A stretch of 64,000 bases of DNA from Aeromicrobium chenweiae (GCF_003065605.1 NZ_CP026952.1:1426001-1490000), one strand, 5' to 3'; positions 40,713 through 50,871 are shown, counted from the stretch's first letter. Made by a program: numbers and translations. Notes: a model not told the origin generated them from the sequence alone.

Positions 40713-40902
40713 GAGGGGCGGCTTCGCCGCCTCGGTCGCTCGTTCCTCGCGACCTTTCCCCGTGCTCGCTGGCGCTCGCACGGGGCCTCTTGTCTCGCTT
40801 CGCTCGACCTGCACGTGCGGATTCACAGGGGTCCTGCTTGTGAGGTGTCACGGGACCTTGGGGGCTGGGGCCGTCCACATGGGCTGGCGATAGGGTTGAT
40901 GG
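40713..40902. other. 190-bp spacer between ftsI and murE with GC-rich hairpins
   Basis: No gene. Contains GGCGGC-TTC-GCCGCC (40717-40731), a CCCCGTGC/GCACGGGG stem (40758-40765 with 40778-40785) built from repeated GCTCGCTGGCGCTCG-like words, and CTCGCTTCGCTCG. It is the longest break inside the murE-upstream part of the cluster and probably acts as a terminator or attenuator before the murE promoter. Confidence 0.55.
40891..40896 (+). promoter_or_regulatory. -10 hexamer TAGGGT, leaderless internal dcw promoter before murE
   Basis: TAGGGT, 6-bp spacer TGATGG, GTG at 40903. Confidence 0.5.
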
Positions 40903-42396
40903 GTGAGTGACGTGATGCGGGTACGGCCTTCCACGACGCCCCGCTGGACCCTCGGTGAGCTTGCCGCCCTGGTCGGGTCCGAGGCCTCCGGGGAAGCCGT
41001 CGTGACCGGCATCGCCCTCAACACCGCGCAGGTCCTCCCCGGCGACCTGTACGCCGCCCTCCCCGGCGCCAGGGCCCACGGCGCGACGTACACGACGGTC
41101 GCCCGCGACAACGGCGCCGTCGCGGTGCTGACCGATGCCGAGGGTGCCGCCCTCGTCGGCGACCTGCTGCCCGTCGTCGTCGTGGACGAGCCGCGCCGCC
41201 GGATCGCCGCGCTCAGTGCGGCGTTCTACGAGCACCCGTCGGAGTCCTTCACGACCGTGGGCATCACCGGCACCCAGGGCAAGACCACCACGACCTACCT
41301 CGCCGAGGCCGCGATGGGCGACCGCCAGTCCGCCGTCGTCGGCACGATCGGCACCCGGATCACGAAGGTCCCCGCCCCCTCCGCCCTCACCACGCCCGAG
41401 GCGCCACAGCTGCAGGCCCTGTTCGCCGTCATGCGCGAGGAGCGCGTCGAGCTCTGCGCGATGGAGGTCTCCAGCCACGCGCTCGTGCAGGGCCGGGTCG
41501 ACGGGTTCACGTTCGACGTCGCGGTCTTCCTCAACCTCGGACGCGACCACCTCGACTTCCACCGTGACCTCGAGGACTACTTCCTCGCCAAGGCCGCGCT
41601 GTTCACGCCCGAGCACGCCCGCCACGCGGTCATCAACGTCGACGACGCCCACGGGCGCCGTCTGCGCGAGCTGACCCCGCTGCCCGTCACGACGTTCTCG
41701 ACCGACGGCAACCCCGCCGACTGGCGCGCGGTCAACATCCGCCCGCACCGGCTGGGCACGGACCTCGAGGTGCTCGGCCCGGACGATCTCGCGGTGGACC
41801 TGTCGGTGCCGCTGCCAGGTGTCTTCAACGTCTCCAACGCGCTCGCGGTGATCGCCGCCCTGACGACCGCCGGTCGCGACCCGCACGAGCTGGCCGCGGG
41901 CATCGCCGCGAGCCCGGGGGTCCCCGGACGCATGGAGCGCGTCGAGGCCGGCCAGCCGTTCACCGCGATCGTGGACTACGCCCACAAGCCCGACGCGCTC
42001 GCCGCCGTGCTGACCGCGCTGCGGCCCGTCACGGCCGGCCGCCTGATCGTCGTCGTCGGGGCCGGGGGAGACCGCGACCACGGCAAGCGGCCGCTCATGG
42101 GCGAGATCTCCGCCCGGTACGCCGACGTCGTGATCGTCACTGACGACAACCCCCGCACCGAGCCCCCCGCCGCGATCCGCGCCGCAGTGCTGGAGGGGGC
42201 CGCCGCCGGACCCGGCGTCGTCGTCGAGGTGCCCGGCCGGCGCGAGGCCATCGCCCACGCGGTGGCCATGGCGCACGTGGGCGACACCGTCGTCGTCGCC
42301 GGCAAGGGGCACGAGCGCGGTCAGGAGATCGACGGCGTCGTGCACACGTTCGACGACCGGGACGTGCTGACCGAGCTGATCGGTGGCGCCTCATGA
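40903..42396 (+). CDS. murE: UDP-MurNAc-L-Ala-D-Glu:2,6-diaminopimelate ligase
   Basis: 497 residues, Mur ligase. ATP loop GITGTQGKTTTTYLAEAA, central CAMEVSSHALVQGRVDGF and the amino-acid-selecting motif TDDNPRTEPP. DNPR indicates diaminopimelate rather than lysine; meso- versus LL-form cannot be told, and this family commonly has LL-DAP walls. Starts its own leaderless transcript. Overlaps murF by 4 bp. Confidence 0.95.
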   Translation: MSDVMRVRPSTTPRWTLGELAALVGSEASGEAVVTGIALNTAQVLPGDLYAALPGARAHGATYTTVARDNGAVAVLTDAEGAALVGDLLPVVVVDEPRRRIAALSAAFYEHPSESFTTVGITGTQGKTTTTYLAEAAMGDRQSAVVGTIGTRITKVPAPSALTTPEAPQLQALFAVMREERVELCAMEVSSHALVQGRVDGFTFDVAVFLNLGRDHLDFHRDLEDYFLAKAALFTPEHARHAVINVDDAHGRRLRELTPLPVTTFSTDGNPADWRAVNIRPHRLGTDLEVLGPDDLAVDLSVPLPGVFNVSNALAVIAALTTAGRDPHELAAGIAASPGVPGRMERVEAGQPFTAIVDYAHKPDALAAVLTALRPVTAGRLIVVVGAGGDRDHGKRPLMGEISARYADVVIVTDDNPRTEPPAAIRAAVLEGAAAGPGVVVEVPGRREAIAHAVAMAHVGDTVVVAGKGHERGQEIDGVVHTFDDRDVLTELIGGAS

Positions 42397-43739
42397 TCCC
42401 GATGACCGTGCAGGAGATCGCGGACGTCACCGGCGGCACCGTCTGCGGCGACGGGTCGGTCGTGGTCGACGGACCCGCGTTCGTCGACTCGCGCCGGGTC
42501 GAGCCCGGTGGGCTCTTCGCCGCCATCGCGGGCGAGAACGTCGACGGCCACCAGTACGCCGTCGGTGCGGTCGAGTCCGGTGCGGCTGCCGTCCTCGGCT
42601 CGCGCGAGACCGGCGTGACGACCGTCGTGGTCCCCGACGTCACACGGGCGCTGGCCGATCTCGCCCGGCACGTGCTCGCCGAGCTGGAGGACGTCGTGGT
42701 CTTCGCGATGACCGGGTCCAGCGGCAAGACCAGCGTCAAGGACCTCCTGGCCCACGTCCTGGCGCCGGACGGCGTCACCGTCGCGACGGCGGGCAACTTC
42801 AACAACGAGCTCGGCGTGCCCCTCACGGTGCTGCGCGTCGACGAGCTGACCCGGTACCTCGTGGTCGAGATGGGCGCCCGGACGGTCGGCGACATCACCG
42901 CGCTGTGCGCGATCGCGCCCCCGGACGTCGGCATGGTGCTGAACGTCGGGCACGCGCACGTCGGGGAGTTCGGGTCCGTCGAGAGGATCGCCCAGGCCAA
43001 GGGCGAGATGGCCGAGGCGGTCGGCGCCGACGGCGTCGTCGTCCTCAACGCCGACGACCCCCTGGTGTCCGCGATGGCGGCACGCACCGAGGCCACCGTG
43101 ACGACCTTCGGCCGGGCCGGCGACGTCGGCGTGGGCGAGATCAGCGTCGACGCGGACGGGTACCCGCACTTCTCCCTGACCCACCACGGCCGCACGGTCC
43201 AGACGCACGTCCCGCTGATCGGCAGCTACCAGGCGCTCAACGCGGCCGCGGCCGCGACGGCGGCCCTGGCGATCGGTGTCGACCTCCCCACCGTCGCCGA
43301 GCGACTGGCGACCGCACGCCCGGCGTCCCCGATGCGGATGGACCGACAGGTGCGGGGCGACGGCCTGGTCGTCATCAACGACGCGTACAACGCCAACCCC
43401 GAGTCGATGGAGGCCGCGCTGCGCGCGGTGGCTGCCATCGGCCACGACCGCGCGGTCGCCGTGCTCGGCGAGATGCTCGAGCTCGGGGACGACAGCGAGG
43501 CCGAGCACGTCCGCATCGGGCGGGTCGCGGCGGAGCTGGGGTTCCGCCGGGTCGTCGTCGTGGGGGACGGGGCGGCCGGCATCGTCCGGGGTGCGGGGGA
43601 TCTCGCCGAGCAGGTGCCCGATGTCGATGTGGCGGTTCGCACACTCTCCGCGAGCCTGTCGGGGGACGAGGTCGTACTTGTGAAAGCATCGAGGGGCGAA
43701 CGACTCGAACGGGTCGCGCACGCACTGCTGCAGGCCTGA
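42393..43739 (+). CDS. murF: UDP-MurNAc-tripeptide-D-Ala-D-Ala ligase
   Basis: 448 residues. N-terminal uridine-binding region with DSRRVEPGGLFAAIAGENVDGH, ATP loop AMTGSSGKTSVKDLLAHVL, NNELGVPLTVLR, and INDAYNANPESMEAALRAV in the C-terminal domain. Adds the D-Ala-D-Ala dipeptide to complete the UDP-MurNAc-pentapeptide. ATG overlaps the murE stop. Confidence 0.95.
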   Translation: MIPMTVQEIADVTGGTVCGDGSVVVDGPAFVDSRRVEPGGLFAAIAGENVDGHQYAVGAVESGAAAVLGSRETGVTTVVVPDVTRALADLARHVLAELEDVVVFAMTGSSGKTSVKDLLAHVLAPDGVTVATAGNFNNELGVPLTVLRVDELTRYLVVEMGARTVGDITALCAIAPPDVGMVLNVGHAHVGEFGSVERIAQAKGEMAEAVGADGVVVLNADDPLVSAMAARTEATVTTFGRAGDVGVGEISVDADGYPHFSLTHHGRTVQTHVPLIGSYQALNAAAAATAALAIGVDLPTVAERLATARPASPMRMDRQVRGDGLVVINDAYNANPESMEAALRAVAAIGHDRAVAVLGEMLELGDDSEAEHVRIGRVAAELGFRRVVVVGDGAAGIVRGAGDLAEQVPDVDVAVRTLSASLSGDEVVLVKASRGERLERVAHALLQA

Positions 43740-43790
43740 CGTCACGATCGTCGGCTCACTCAGCCATCCGGGAAAGGAACCCACGCTGCG

Positions 43791-44855
43791 ATGAAGGCAA
43801 TCCTGATCGCGGGAGCGCTGTCGCTGCTGGTCACCCTCATCGGGACCAGGTTCGCGATCTCCGTCCTCGTCAAGCAGGGCTACGGCCAGCTCATCCGCGA
43901 CGACGGGCCGACCTCCCACCACACCAAGCGCGGCACCCCCACGATGGGCGGCCTCGTGGTGATCATCGCGGTCCTCATCGGCTACTTCGTGGCCAAGCTC
44001 GCGACGCAGACCGCCCCGAGCGCCTCGGCGCTGCTGCTGCTGTTCTTGTTCGTGGGCCTGGGGGCCATCGGCTTCCTCGACGACTTCATCAAGGTCTCCA
44101 AGCAGCGCAGCCTGGGTCTGCGCAGCAAGGCCAAGCTCATCGGGCAGACCGTCATCGGGCTGATCTTCGCGTGCCTGGCCATCGGCTGGGAGGACGACGC
44201 GGGTCGCACGCCCATCACGCACTACTTCTCGTTCACCCGCGACTTCGACTCCTGGCGCCTGCCGACGATCCTGCTGGTGCTGTGGGTCCTCGTGCTCGTG
44301 GCCGGTGCCAGCAACGGCGTGAACCTCACCGACGGGCTCGACGGTCTCGCGACCGGCGCCGCGATGATGGTCTTCGGCGCGTACGTCTTCATCAACATCT
44401 GGCAGAGCAACCAGAACTGCGCCAACAACCCCGGCATCAAGTGCTACGAGGTGCGTGACCCGCTCGACCTCGCCGTGGTGGCGGCGGCGCTGACGGGTGC
44501 GTGCTTCGGCTTCCTGTGGTGGAACGCGTCACCGGCCAAGATCTTCATGGGTGACACCGGGTCGCTGTCGCTCGGCGGCGCGATGGCCGGCTTCGCCCTG
44601 ATGACCCGCACCGAGCTGCTGCTGGTCATCATCGGCGGCCTGTTCGTCGCGATCACGATGTCGGTGATCCTGCAGGTCGGCTGGTTCAAGCTGTCCGGCG
44701 GCAAGCGGATCTTCCGCATGGCGCCACTGCAACACCACTTCGAGCTGCTGGGGTGGGCGGAGATCACGATCGTCGTCCGCTTCTGGATCATCAGCGGACT
44801 GTGCGTCGCGACCGGTCTCGGCATCTTCTACAGCGAGTGGGTCACGGGCGTATGA
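43791..44855 (+). CDS. mraY: Phospho-N-acetylmuramoyl-pentapeptide transferase
   Basis: 354 residues, ten membrane helices. Catalytic region [21 protein letters not shown] (the DD and HxKxxTPTMGG blocks), [32 protein letters not shown] and [12 protein letters not shown]. Makes lipid I from UDP-MurNAc-pentapeptide and undecaprenyl phosphate. GGAAAGGA serves as ribosome-binding site. Stop overlaps murD by 4 bp. Confidence 0.96.
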   Translation: MKAILIAGALSLLVTLIGTRFAISVLVKQGYGQLIRDDGPTSHHTKRGTPTMGGLVVIIAVLIGYFVAKLATQTAPSASALLLLFLFVGLGAIGFLDDFIKVSKQRSLGLRSKAKLIGQTVIGLIFACLAIGWEDDAGRTPITHYFSFTRDFDSWRLPTILLVLWVLVLVAGASNGVNLTDGLDGLATGAAMMVFGAYVFINIWQSNQNCANNPGIKCYEVRDPLDLAVVAAALTGACFGFLWWNASPAKIFMGDTGSLSLGGAMAGFALMTRTELLLVIIGGLFVAITMSVILQVGWFKLSGGKRIFRMAPLQHHFELLGWAEITIVVRFWIISGLCVATGLGIFYSEWVTGV

Positions 44856-46324
44856 GCGTGGACCTGTCGGCGCTGGGACGCGAGACCTCGTGGGAGGGCG
44901 TGCGCGCCGCCGTGGGCGGGCTCGGCGTGAGCGGCTTCGCCGCGGCGGACACCCTCCAGCACCTGGGCGCCGACGTCATCGCGTTCGACGACGGCGACAG
45001 CGACGCGCTGCGCGAGAAGGCCACGCTGCTGGAGATCCTCGGCGTCGACGTGCGCCTCGGCCCGGGCTCCACCGACACGTTCCCCGAGGGCATCGACCTG
45101 TTCGTGACGTCGCCGGGCTGGGCGCCGAGCACGCCGATGCTGGCCGAGGCCGCTGCCCGGGCCGTCCCGGTGTGGGGCGAGGTCGAGCTGGCCTGGCGCC
45201 TGCGCGGCGAGGGTGGCGCCCCGTGGCTGACCGTGACCGGCACCAACGGCAAGACCACGACCGTCCAGATGCTCGAGTCGATCCTGCGTGCGCAGGGGCT
45301 CAACGCGCTGGCGGTCGGCAACGTCGGCACGCCCGTGCTCGAGGCGGTCATGAACCCCGAGCCCTTCGACGTCCTCGCGGTCGAGCTGTCCAGCTACCAG
45401 CTGCACTGGAGCCAGTCGATCTCCGCACGGGCCAGTACGGTGCTCAACCTCGCGCCGGACCACATCGACTGGCACGGCGGGCTCGATGCCTACACGGCCG
45501 ACAAGGGCCGCATCTACCACAACACCCAGGTCGCCTGCGTCTACAACGTCGAGGACCCGGTGACCGAGCGCCTCGTGGAGGAGGCCGACGTCATCGAGGG
45601 CTGCCGCGCGATCGGCTTCACCCTCGGGATCCCCGCCCCCGGCATGATCGGCCTGGTCGACGACGCGATCGCCGACCGCGCGTTCATCGCCGGCCGGGCC
45701 TCGAGCGCCGCAGAGCTCGGCAGCGTCCACGACATCGGTCTCGACGCCCACGGTGACCGCGACCGGGTGCCGCCGCCCCACATGGTGGCCAACGCCCTCG
45801 CCGCCGCGGCGCTGGCCCGCGCGCACGGCGTCGAGCCCCGCGCCGTCCGTGACGGCCTCCGCGCGTTCACCCCCGACGCCCATCGCATCGCCGACGCCGG
45901 CGACGTCGGGGGAGTGCACTTCGTCGACGACTCCAAGGCCACCAACCCGCACGCCGCCCAGGCCTCGCTGCGCGGGGTCGAGCACGCGGTGTGGATCGCC
46001 GGCGGGCTGGCGAAGGGGGCCACGTTCGACGAGCTCGTGCTGTCGGTGCGCGACCGCCTCCGTGGCGTCGTCCTGATCGGGGCGGACCGCGCGCTGATCG
46101 CCGAGGCGTTGCGCCGACACGCCCCTGACGTCCCCGTCGTGGAGGTCGACTCGGGCGAGACTGATCCCATGGATCGCGTCGTCGAGGTCGCGGCATCGCT
46201 CGCCCGTGAGGGTGACACGGTGCTGCTGGCCCCGGGGTGCGCGTCCATGGACCAGTTCGCCAACTACGCCGCGCGCGGGGACAGCTTCGTCGCCGCCGTG
46301 CGCCGGTTGCGCGACCGGTCCTGA
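44852..46324 (+). CDS. murD: UDP-MurNAc-L-alanine:D-glutamate ligase
   Basis: 490 residues. [22 protein letters not shown] at the N-terminus, ATP loop [45 protein letters not shown], and [17 protein letters not shown] in the C-terminal domain. Adds D-Glu to UDP-MurNAc-L-Ala. ATG 44852 overlaps the mraY stop; an upstream in-frame start at 44753 would lie inside mraY and is rejected. Confidence 0.95.
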   Translation: MSVDLSALGRETSWEGVRAAVGGLGVSGFAAADTLQHLGADVIAFDDGDSDALREKATLLEILGVDVRLGPGSTDTFPEGIDLFVTSPGWAPSTPMLAEAAARAVPVWGEVELAWRLRGEGGAPWLTVTGTNGKTTTVQMLESILRAQGLNALAVGNVGTPVLEAVMNPEPFDVLAVELSSYQLHWSQSISARASTVLNLAPDHIDWHGGLDAYTADKGRIYHNTQVACVYNVEDPVTERLVEEADVIEGCRAIGFTLGIPAPGMIGLVDDAIADRAFIAGRASSAAELGSVHDIGLDAHGDRDRVPPPHMVANALAAAALARAHGVEPRAVRDGLRAFTPDAHRIADAGDVGGVHFVDDSKATNPHAAQASLRGVEHAVWIAGGLAKGATFDELVLSVRDRLRGVVLIGADRALIAEALRRHAPDVPVVEVDSGETDPMDRVVEVAASLAREGDTVLLAPGCASMDQFANYAARGDSFVAAVRRLRDRS

Positions 46325-46367
46325 CCACCACGCACGGGCCGCACGGCCCATCAGGCAGAGGACGACC

Positions 46368-47573
46368 ATGAGCACGACGGACGATCGGCGGACCCCGGCC
46401 ATCGTCGAGGCGGCTCGTCGTACGCTCGAGCGCCCGCTCGCGTCCTACCAGCTGGTGCTGGGCGCCACGGCGCTCCTGCTCGGCCTCGGACTCATCATGG
46501 TGCTGAGCGCGAGCTCGGTCTTCGCCCTGGTCAACTACGGCAACTCGTTCTCGATCGTCCTGCGCCAGATGATCTTCGCGGTGCTCGGCGTCATCGGCGC
46601 GATCATCGCCGCGCGGATGCCGCTGCCGCTGCTGCGCCGCTTCATCGTGCCGTTCCTGGCCGTCTCGGTGCTGCTCGTCATGGCCACGTTCATCCCCGGC
46701 GTGGGCCTGGAGCGCAACGGCAACCGCAACTGGCTGCCCCTGGTCGGTGGCTTCCAGCTGCAGCCCTCGGAGTTCGCGAAGCTGGCGCTCGTGCTGTGGA
46801 TCGCGGACATCTACGCCCGCCGGCAGAAGTACCTGGAGATCCCGCGCTACGTCATCACCCCCATGGTCCCCGTCGCAGGCAGCATCGCGCTGCTCGTGGT
46901 CGGCCAGCACGACCTCGGCACGGCGCTGGTGCTGTTCGCCCTCATCATCGGCATGCTGTGGGTCGCCGGCCTCCCGCGCAAGCAGATGGGCGCCCTGCTG
47001 GCGGTGCTGTTCGTGGGCCTCGTGCTCGCGGTCGCGCAGTCCCCGCACCGCGTCCAGCGCCTGCTCAACTTCACCAACCCCGAGGCCGATCCCGACAGCG
47101 CCGGCTTCCAGGCCATCCACGGCATGATGGCGCTCGCCCGCGGCGGCTTCTGGGGCGTCGGTCTCGGCGGCAGCCGGCAGAAGTGGGGCTCGCTGCCCGA
47201 GGCCCACACGGACTTCATCCTCGCGGTGATCGGCGAGGAGATCGGTCTGGTCGGGGCACTGGTCGTGCTCGGGCTCTTCATCGTCCTCGGCTTCGCCGGC
47301 CTGCGGATCGCGACGCGCACGAAGGAGCCCTTCGTGCGCTACACCGCGGCCGGCATCACGATCTGGATCATGATCCAGGCCGTCATCAACATCGGCATGG
47401 TGCTGGGCCTGCTGCCGGTCATCGGCATCCCGTTGCCGCTCATCTCGTACGGTGGGTCGAGCCTGCTCGTCACCCTCGTGGCGCTGGGCATCCTGCTGAA
47501 CTGCGCCACGTCCGAGCCCGGTGCCCGCCGGGCGCTCCAGGCCGGGCGCGCGAACCGCAAGAAGGGAAAGTAA
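46368..47573 (+). CDS. ftsW: Lipid II polymerase / division protein FtsW
   Basis: 401 residues, SEDS family, about ten membrane helices. Characteristic blocks: LGLGLIMVLSASSVFALV, GNRNWLPLVGGFQLQPSEFAKLALVLW (catalytic loop region), LVGQHDLGTALVLF and PLPLISYGGSSLLVTLVALGILLN. Polymerises septal glycan with FtsI. ATG 46368 has AGAGGA 7 bp upstream; 43-bp gap from murD. Confidence 0.95.
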   Translation: MSTTDDRRTPAIVEAARRTLERPLASYQLVLGATALLLGLGLIMVLSASSVFALVNYGNSFSIVLRQMIFAVLGVIGAIIAARMPLPLLRRFIVPFLAVSVLLVMATFIPGVGLERNGNRNWLPLVGGFQLQPSEFAKLALVLWIADIYARRQKYLEIPRYVITPMVPVAGSIALLVVGQHDLGTALVLFALIIGMLWVAGLPRKQMGALLAVLFVGLVLAVAQSPHRVQRLLNFTNPEADPDSAGFQAIHGMMALARGGFWGVGLGGSRQKWGSLPEAHTDFILAVIGEEIGLVGALVVLGLFIVLGFAGLRIATRTKEPFVRYTAAGITIWIMIQAVINIGMVLGLLPVIGIPLPLISYGGSSLLVTLVALGILLNCATSEPGARRALQAGRANRKKGK

Positions 47574-47576
47574 TCC

Positions 47577-48650
47577 GTGCGCGTGCTGCTCGCCGGCGGT
47601 GGTACCGCCGGCCACACCTCGCCGTTGCTGGCCACCGCGGCCGTGCTGGCTGACGCCGGCGCCGAGATCACCTGTCTCGGCACGCCGCGTGGCCTCGAGG
47701 TGACGTTGATCCCGCAGGCGGGCTACCCGCTCGAGCTGGTGCCCCCGGTGCCGATGCCGCGCCGCCCGGGCAAGGCGATGCTGCAGGTCCCGGGGCGGCT
47801 CCGGGCCGCCGTGAAGGCGACCGGCGAGGTGGTCGACCGCGTCCGTCCCGACGTCATCGTCGGCTTCGGCGGCTACGTGTCGGTGCCGGCGTACCTCGTC
47901 GCGCGACGTCGCCATCTGCCGCTCGTCGTGCACGAGGGCAACGCGATCCCGGGCATCGCCAACAAGCTGGGCGCCCGGTTCACCGAACACGTGGCGACCA
48001 GCTTCCCCGACACCGACCTGCGGCACGGGCGCTACATCGGCCTGCCGATCCGCCGCGAGATCTCCACGCTCGACCGCACCGCGCTGCGCGCGGAGGCCCG
48101 CGCCTTCTTCGGGCTCGACGCCGACCGTCCGACCCTGCTGATCACCGGGGGCTCGCAGGGGGCCCGGCGCATCAACCAGGCGCTGGCCGCGTCGGCGCGC
48201 GATCTGGCCGACGCCGGGGTGCAGGTGCTGCACGCCGCGGGTCGTCCCGACGAGGTCCCGGTGCAGGGGCGCGAGGGCGATCCGCCGTACGTCGTGGTGC
48301 CCTTCATCGACCGCATGGACCTGGCCTACGCCGCCGCGGACCTGATCGTGTGCCGCTCGGGCGCCAACACCGTCACCGAGGTCGCCGCGGTCGGTCTGCC
48401 GGCAGCGTTCGTCCCGTTGCCCATCGGCAACGGCGAGCAGGCCCACAACGCCCATCCCGTCGTGCAGGCCGGGGGAGCGCTGCTCATCGACGACGGCGCC
48501 CTCACCCCGACCTGGATCGACAACGTGGTCATCCCGCTGGTGTCCGACCGGGAGCGACTGACCGCGATGTCGGAGGCGGCCTCGGGCATCGTCCGGCGCG
48601 ACGCCGACGTGCGGCTCGCCGAGATGATCCAGGCGGCTGCGGGCGCATGA
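47577..48650 (+). CDS. murG: UDP-GlcNAc:lipid I N-acetylglucosamine transferase
   Basis: 357 residues, GT28 family: RVLLAGGGTAGHTSPLLATAAVL (first glycine loop), VVGFGGYVSVPAYLVARRRHLPLVVHEGNAIPG, LITGGSQGARRINQAL and DLIVCRSGANTVTEVAAVGLPAAFVPLPIGNGEQAHNA. Converts lipid I to lipid II on the membrane inner face. GTG 47577 lies 3 bp after ftsW with GAAGGGAAAG upstream. Stop overlaps murC by 4 bp. Confidence 0.95.
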   Translation: MRVLLAGGGTAGHTSPLLATAAVLADAGAEITCLGTPRGLEVTLIPQAGYPLELVPPVPMPRRPGKAMLQVPGRLRAAVKATGEVVDRVRPDVIVGFGGYVSVPAYLVARRRHLPLVVHEGNAIPGIANKLGARFTEHVATSFPDTDLRHGRYIGLPIRREISTLDRTALRAEARAFFGLDADRPTLLITGGSQGARRINQALAASARDLADAGVQVLHAAGRPDEVPVQGREGDPPYVVVPFIDRMDLAYAAADLIVCRSGANTVTEVAAVGLPAAFVPLPIGNGEQAHNAHPVVQAGGALLIDDGALTPTWIDNVVIPLVSDRERLTAMSEAASGIVRRDADVRLAEMIQAAAGA

Positions 48651-50050
48651 GGATCCCCGTCCCGGCCGACATCCCGTCGGCCGACGCGCTCGGCGCGGTC
48701 TTCTTCATCGGCATCGGTGGCGCCGGGCTGTCGGCCATCGCGCGCCTGATGGCCCAGCAGGGCATCGAGGTCTCCGGCAGCGACGCCGCGGACTCCGCCG
48801 TGCTGCAAGCTCTGCGGGCCGAGGGCATCACGTGTCACGTGGGGCACGACGCGTCCCACCTCGACGGCATCGACACGGTCATCGCCTCGACCGCCGTCCG
48901 CGCGGACAACCCCGAGATCGTCGAGGCGCAGCGCCGCGGCCTGCGGCTGTGGCCGCGCTCGGCCGGGCTCCGCTCGGTCATGGCGGGCCGGCGCACGATC
49001 GCGGTCGCCGGCACGCACGGCAAGACCACGACCACCGCCATGCTCGCCTGTGCGCTGATCACCGCAGGAGCGGAGCCGTCGTACGCGATCGGGGCCGAGG
49101 TCGCGAGCCTCGGCGCCAACGCCCGTCTGGGCTCGGGCGACCTGCTGGTCGCGGAGGCCGACGAGAGCGACGGTGCGTTCCTGGTCTACGCGCCCGAGGG
49201 TGCGATCGTCACCAACGTCGACGCCGACCACCTCGACAACTACGGGACGGTCGAGGCGTACGACGCCGCGTTCGACGAGTTCATGGGCAACATCGGCTCG
49301 TTCGTCGTCCTCAACGCGGACGACCCGGGCGCACGGCGTCTCGCCGCGCTGGCCCGGGCGCGGGGCATCGACGTCGTCCTGGCCGGGTTCGCCGACGATG
49401 CCGACCTGCGCGGCGCCGAGCTGGACGTGCAGGGGACCGCGACCACGTTCACCGTCACCCGCGACGGCGTCGACCTCGGACCGGTCCGTCTGGCGGTTCC
49501 CGGTGCGCACTACGCGCTCGACGCGCTGCTGGCGCTGGGCGCCGGCCTCCACCTCGGGCACGACCTCGACCGCCTCGTCGCGGGACTCGGCACGTACACC
49601 GGTGCCAACCGCCGGATGCAGCCCCTGGGGGAGGCGGCCGGAGTGCGGGTCTACGACTCGTACGCCCACCACCCGACCGAGATCCGGGCCGATCTCGCGG
49701 CCGCCCGTGCGATCGCGGGCACCGACCGACTCGTCGTGGCCTACCAGCCGCACCTCGTCAGCCGCACCCGCATCCACGGCGTGCAGATGGGGCAGGAGCT
49801 CTCGGCCGCCGACCTCGTCGTGGTCGCCGACATCTACCTCGCCCGCGAGGACGCGGACCCGGCCGTCACGTCGCAGATCGTCGCCGACGCGGTCGACGGC
49901 CCCGAGGTGATCCTCGGGGGACCCGTCACGGGCCTCGCCGACGTCCTGCTGCCGCAGCTGCGTGCCGGCGACCTGCTGCTCACCCTCGGAGCCGGCGACA
50001 TCACGACCGTCGGCCCCGCGGTGCTGGCCGCGCTGGACGGCCGGGCGTGA
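48647..50050 (+). CDS. murC: UDP-N-acetylmuramate:L-alanine ligase
   Basis: 467 residues. N-terminal FFIGIGGAGLSAIARLMAQQGIEVSGSD, ATP loop AVAGTHGKTTTTAMLACAL, EADESDGAFLVYAPEGAIVTNVDADHLDNYG and YDSYAHHPTEIRADLAAAR in the C-terminal domain. Adds the first stem residue (L-Ala). ATG 48647 overlaps murG; stop overlaps ftsQ by 4 bp (GTGA). Confidence 0.95.
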   Translation: MRIPVPADIPSADALGAVFFIGIGGAGLSAIARLMAQQGIEVSGSDAADSAVLQALRAEGITCHVGHDASHLDGIDTVIASTAVRADNPEIVEAQRRGLRLWPRSAGLRSVMAGRRTIAVAGTHGKTTTTAMLACALITAGAEPSYAIGAEVASLGANARLGSGDLLVAEADESDGAFLVYAPEGAIVTNVDADHLDNYGTVEAYDAAFDEFMGNIGSFVVLNADDPGARRLAALARARGIDVVLAGFADDADLRGAELDVQGTATTFTVTRDGVDLGPVRLAVPGAHYALDALLALGAGLHLGHDLDRLVAGLGTYTGANRRMQPLGEAAGVRVYDSYAHHPTEIRADLAAARAIAGTDRLVVAYQPHLVSRTRIHGVQMGQELSAADLVVVADIYLAREDADPAVTSQIVADAVDGPEVILGGPVTGLADVLLPQLRAGDLLLTLGAGDITTVGPAVLAALDGRA

Positions 50051-50772
50051 CCGACCAGCGTTTCGTCGACAAGGCCCGGAGGGACCGGCGTCGCAGGATC
50101 AAGCGGATCGCGATCGCCGTGCTGGCCGCGGCCGTGGTCGGCGTCCTCGTCTGGGTCGTGTGGTTCTCGAGCCTGCTCGCGGTGCGCGACGTGCGCGTCG
50201 ACGGCCAGACCACCTACCGCGCGGCCAAGATCCTGAGCGCGGCCGACGTGCCGGTCGGTCGCCCGCTCGCCCGCGTCGACCTCACCGCGATCCAGTCCCG
50301 CGTCGCGGGGCTCGAGCGGATCGAGTCGGTCGAGGTCTCCCGCTCGTGGCCGCGCACCATCTCGATCGACGTGGTGGAGCGCAAGGCGGTGATCTGGGCC
50401 CGCGTCTCCGGCGCGATCCGGGGCATCGACAAGGAAGGGATCGACTTCCGCTCCTACCGGTCCGAGCCCGATGCGCTGGTCGAGGCGACCATCAGCGTGA
50501 CCGATCCGGCCCAGCGGCTCGAGACGACGCGGTCGGTCGCGTCCGTCGTGGACCTGGTGACGCGCGAGGAGCCGTCCCTGCGCAGCGAGCTCCAGTCGGT
50601 CAGCGCGTCGAGCAAGGACTCGATCGAGCTCGACCTCACCAAGGGACGCACCGTGGTGTGGGGGAGCGACGCCAAGGGCGCCCGGAAGCTCGAGGTGCTT
50701 CGCTCCCTGCTGGGCATCGAGGCCGCCCGCTACGACGTCAGCGCACCGGACCAACCCACGACACGTGAGTAG
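50047..50772 (+). CDS. ftsQ: Cell division protein FtsQ
   Basis: 241 residues. Basic cytoplasmic N-terminus, one membrane helix (IAIAVLAAAVVGVLVWVVWFSSLLAV), POTRA domain from VRDVRVDGQTTYRAAKIL, then LERIESVEVSRSWPRTISIDVVERKAV, the FtsQ signature, and a beta domain. Links the cytoplasmic Z-ring to FtsL/FtsI. GTG 50047 overlaps the murC stop. Confidence 0.92.
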   Translation: MTDQRFVDKARRDRRRRIKRIAIAVLAAAVVGVLVWVVWFSSLLAVRDVRVDGQTTYRAAKILSAADVPVGRPLARVDLTAIQSRVAGLERIESVEVSRSWPRTISIDVVERKAVIWARVSGAIRGIDKEGIDFRSYRSEPDALVEATISVTDPAQRLETTRSVASVVDLVTREEPSLRSELQSVSASSKDSIELDLTKGRTVVWGSDAKGARKLEVLRSLLGIEAARYDVSAPDQPTTRE

Positions 50773-50833
50773 TCGCGGCGTGTCGCACGAGGACTCGTGC
50801 GCGCCCCGCGTACCGTTCTGTCTAAGGCAGAGG

Positions 50834-50871
50834 TTGACATAACTATAACTCTTCACCTCACGGTTAGAGTT
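50834..50871 (+). promoter_or_regulatory. ftsZ promoter region with AT-rich block and inverted repeat
   Basis: Within the 193-bp ftsQ-ftsZ spacer: TTGACA (50834-50839), TATAAC (50844-50849) and TAGAGT (50865-50870). AACTCT (50847-50852) and AGAGTT (50866-50871) form an inverted repeat. More than one start is likely; spacing does not fit a single standard -35/-10 pair. This is the most AT-rich spot in the cluster. Confidence 0.55.

Noticed and set aside
45867-48455. 862-codon minus-strand frame across murD, ftsW and murG
   Set aside because: Shadow of conserved Mur/Fts genes; low-complexity charged translation.
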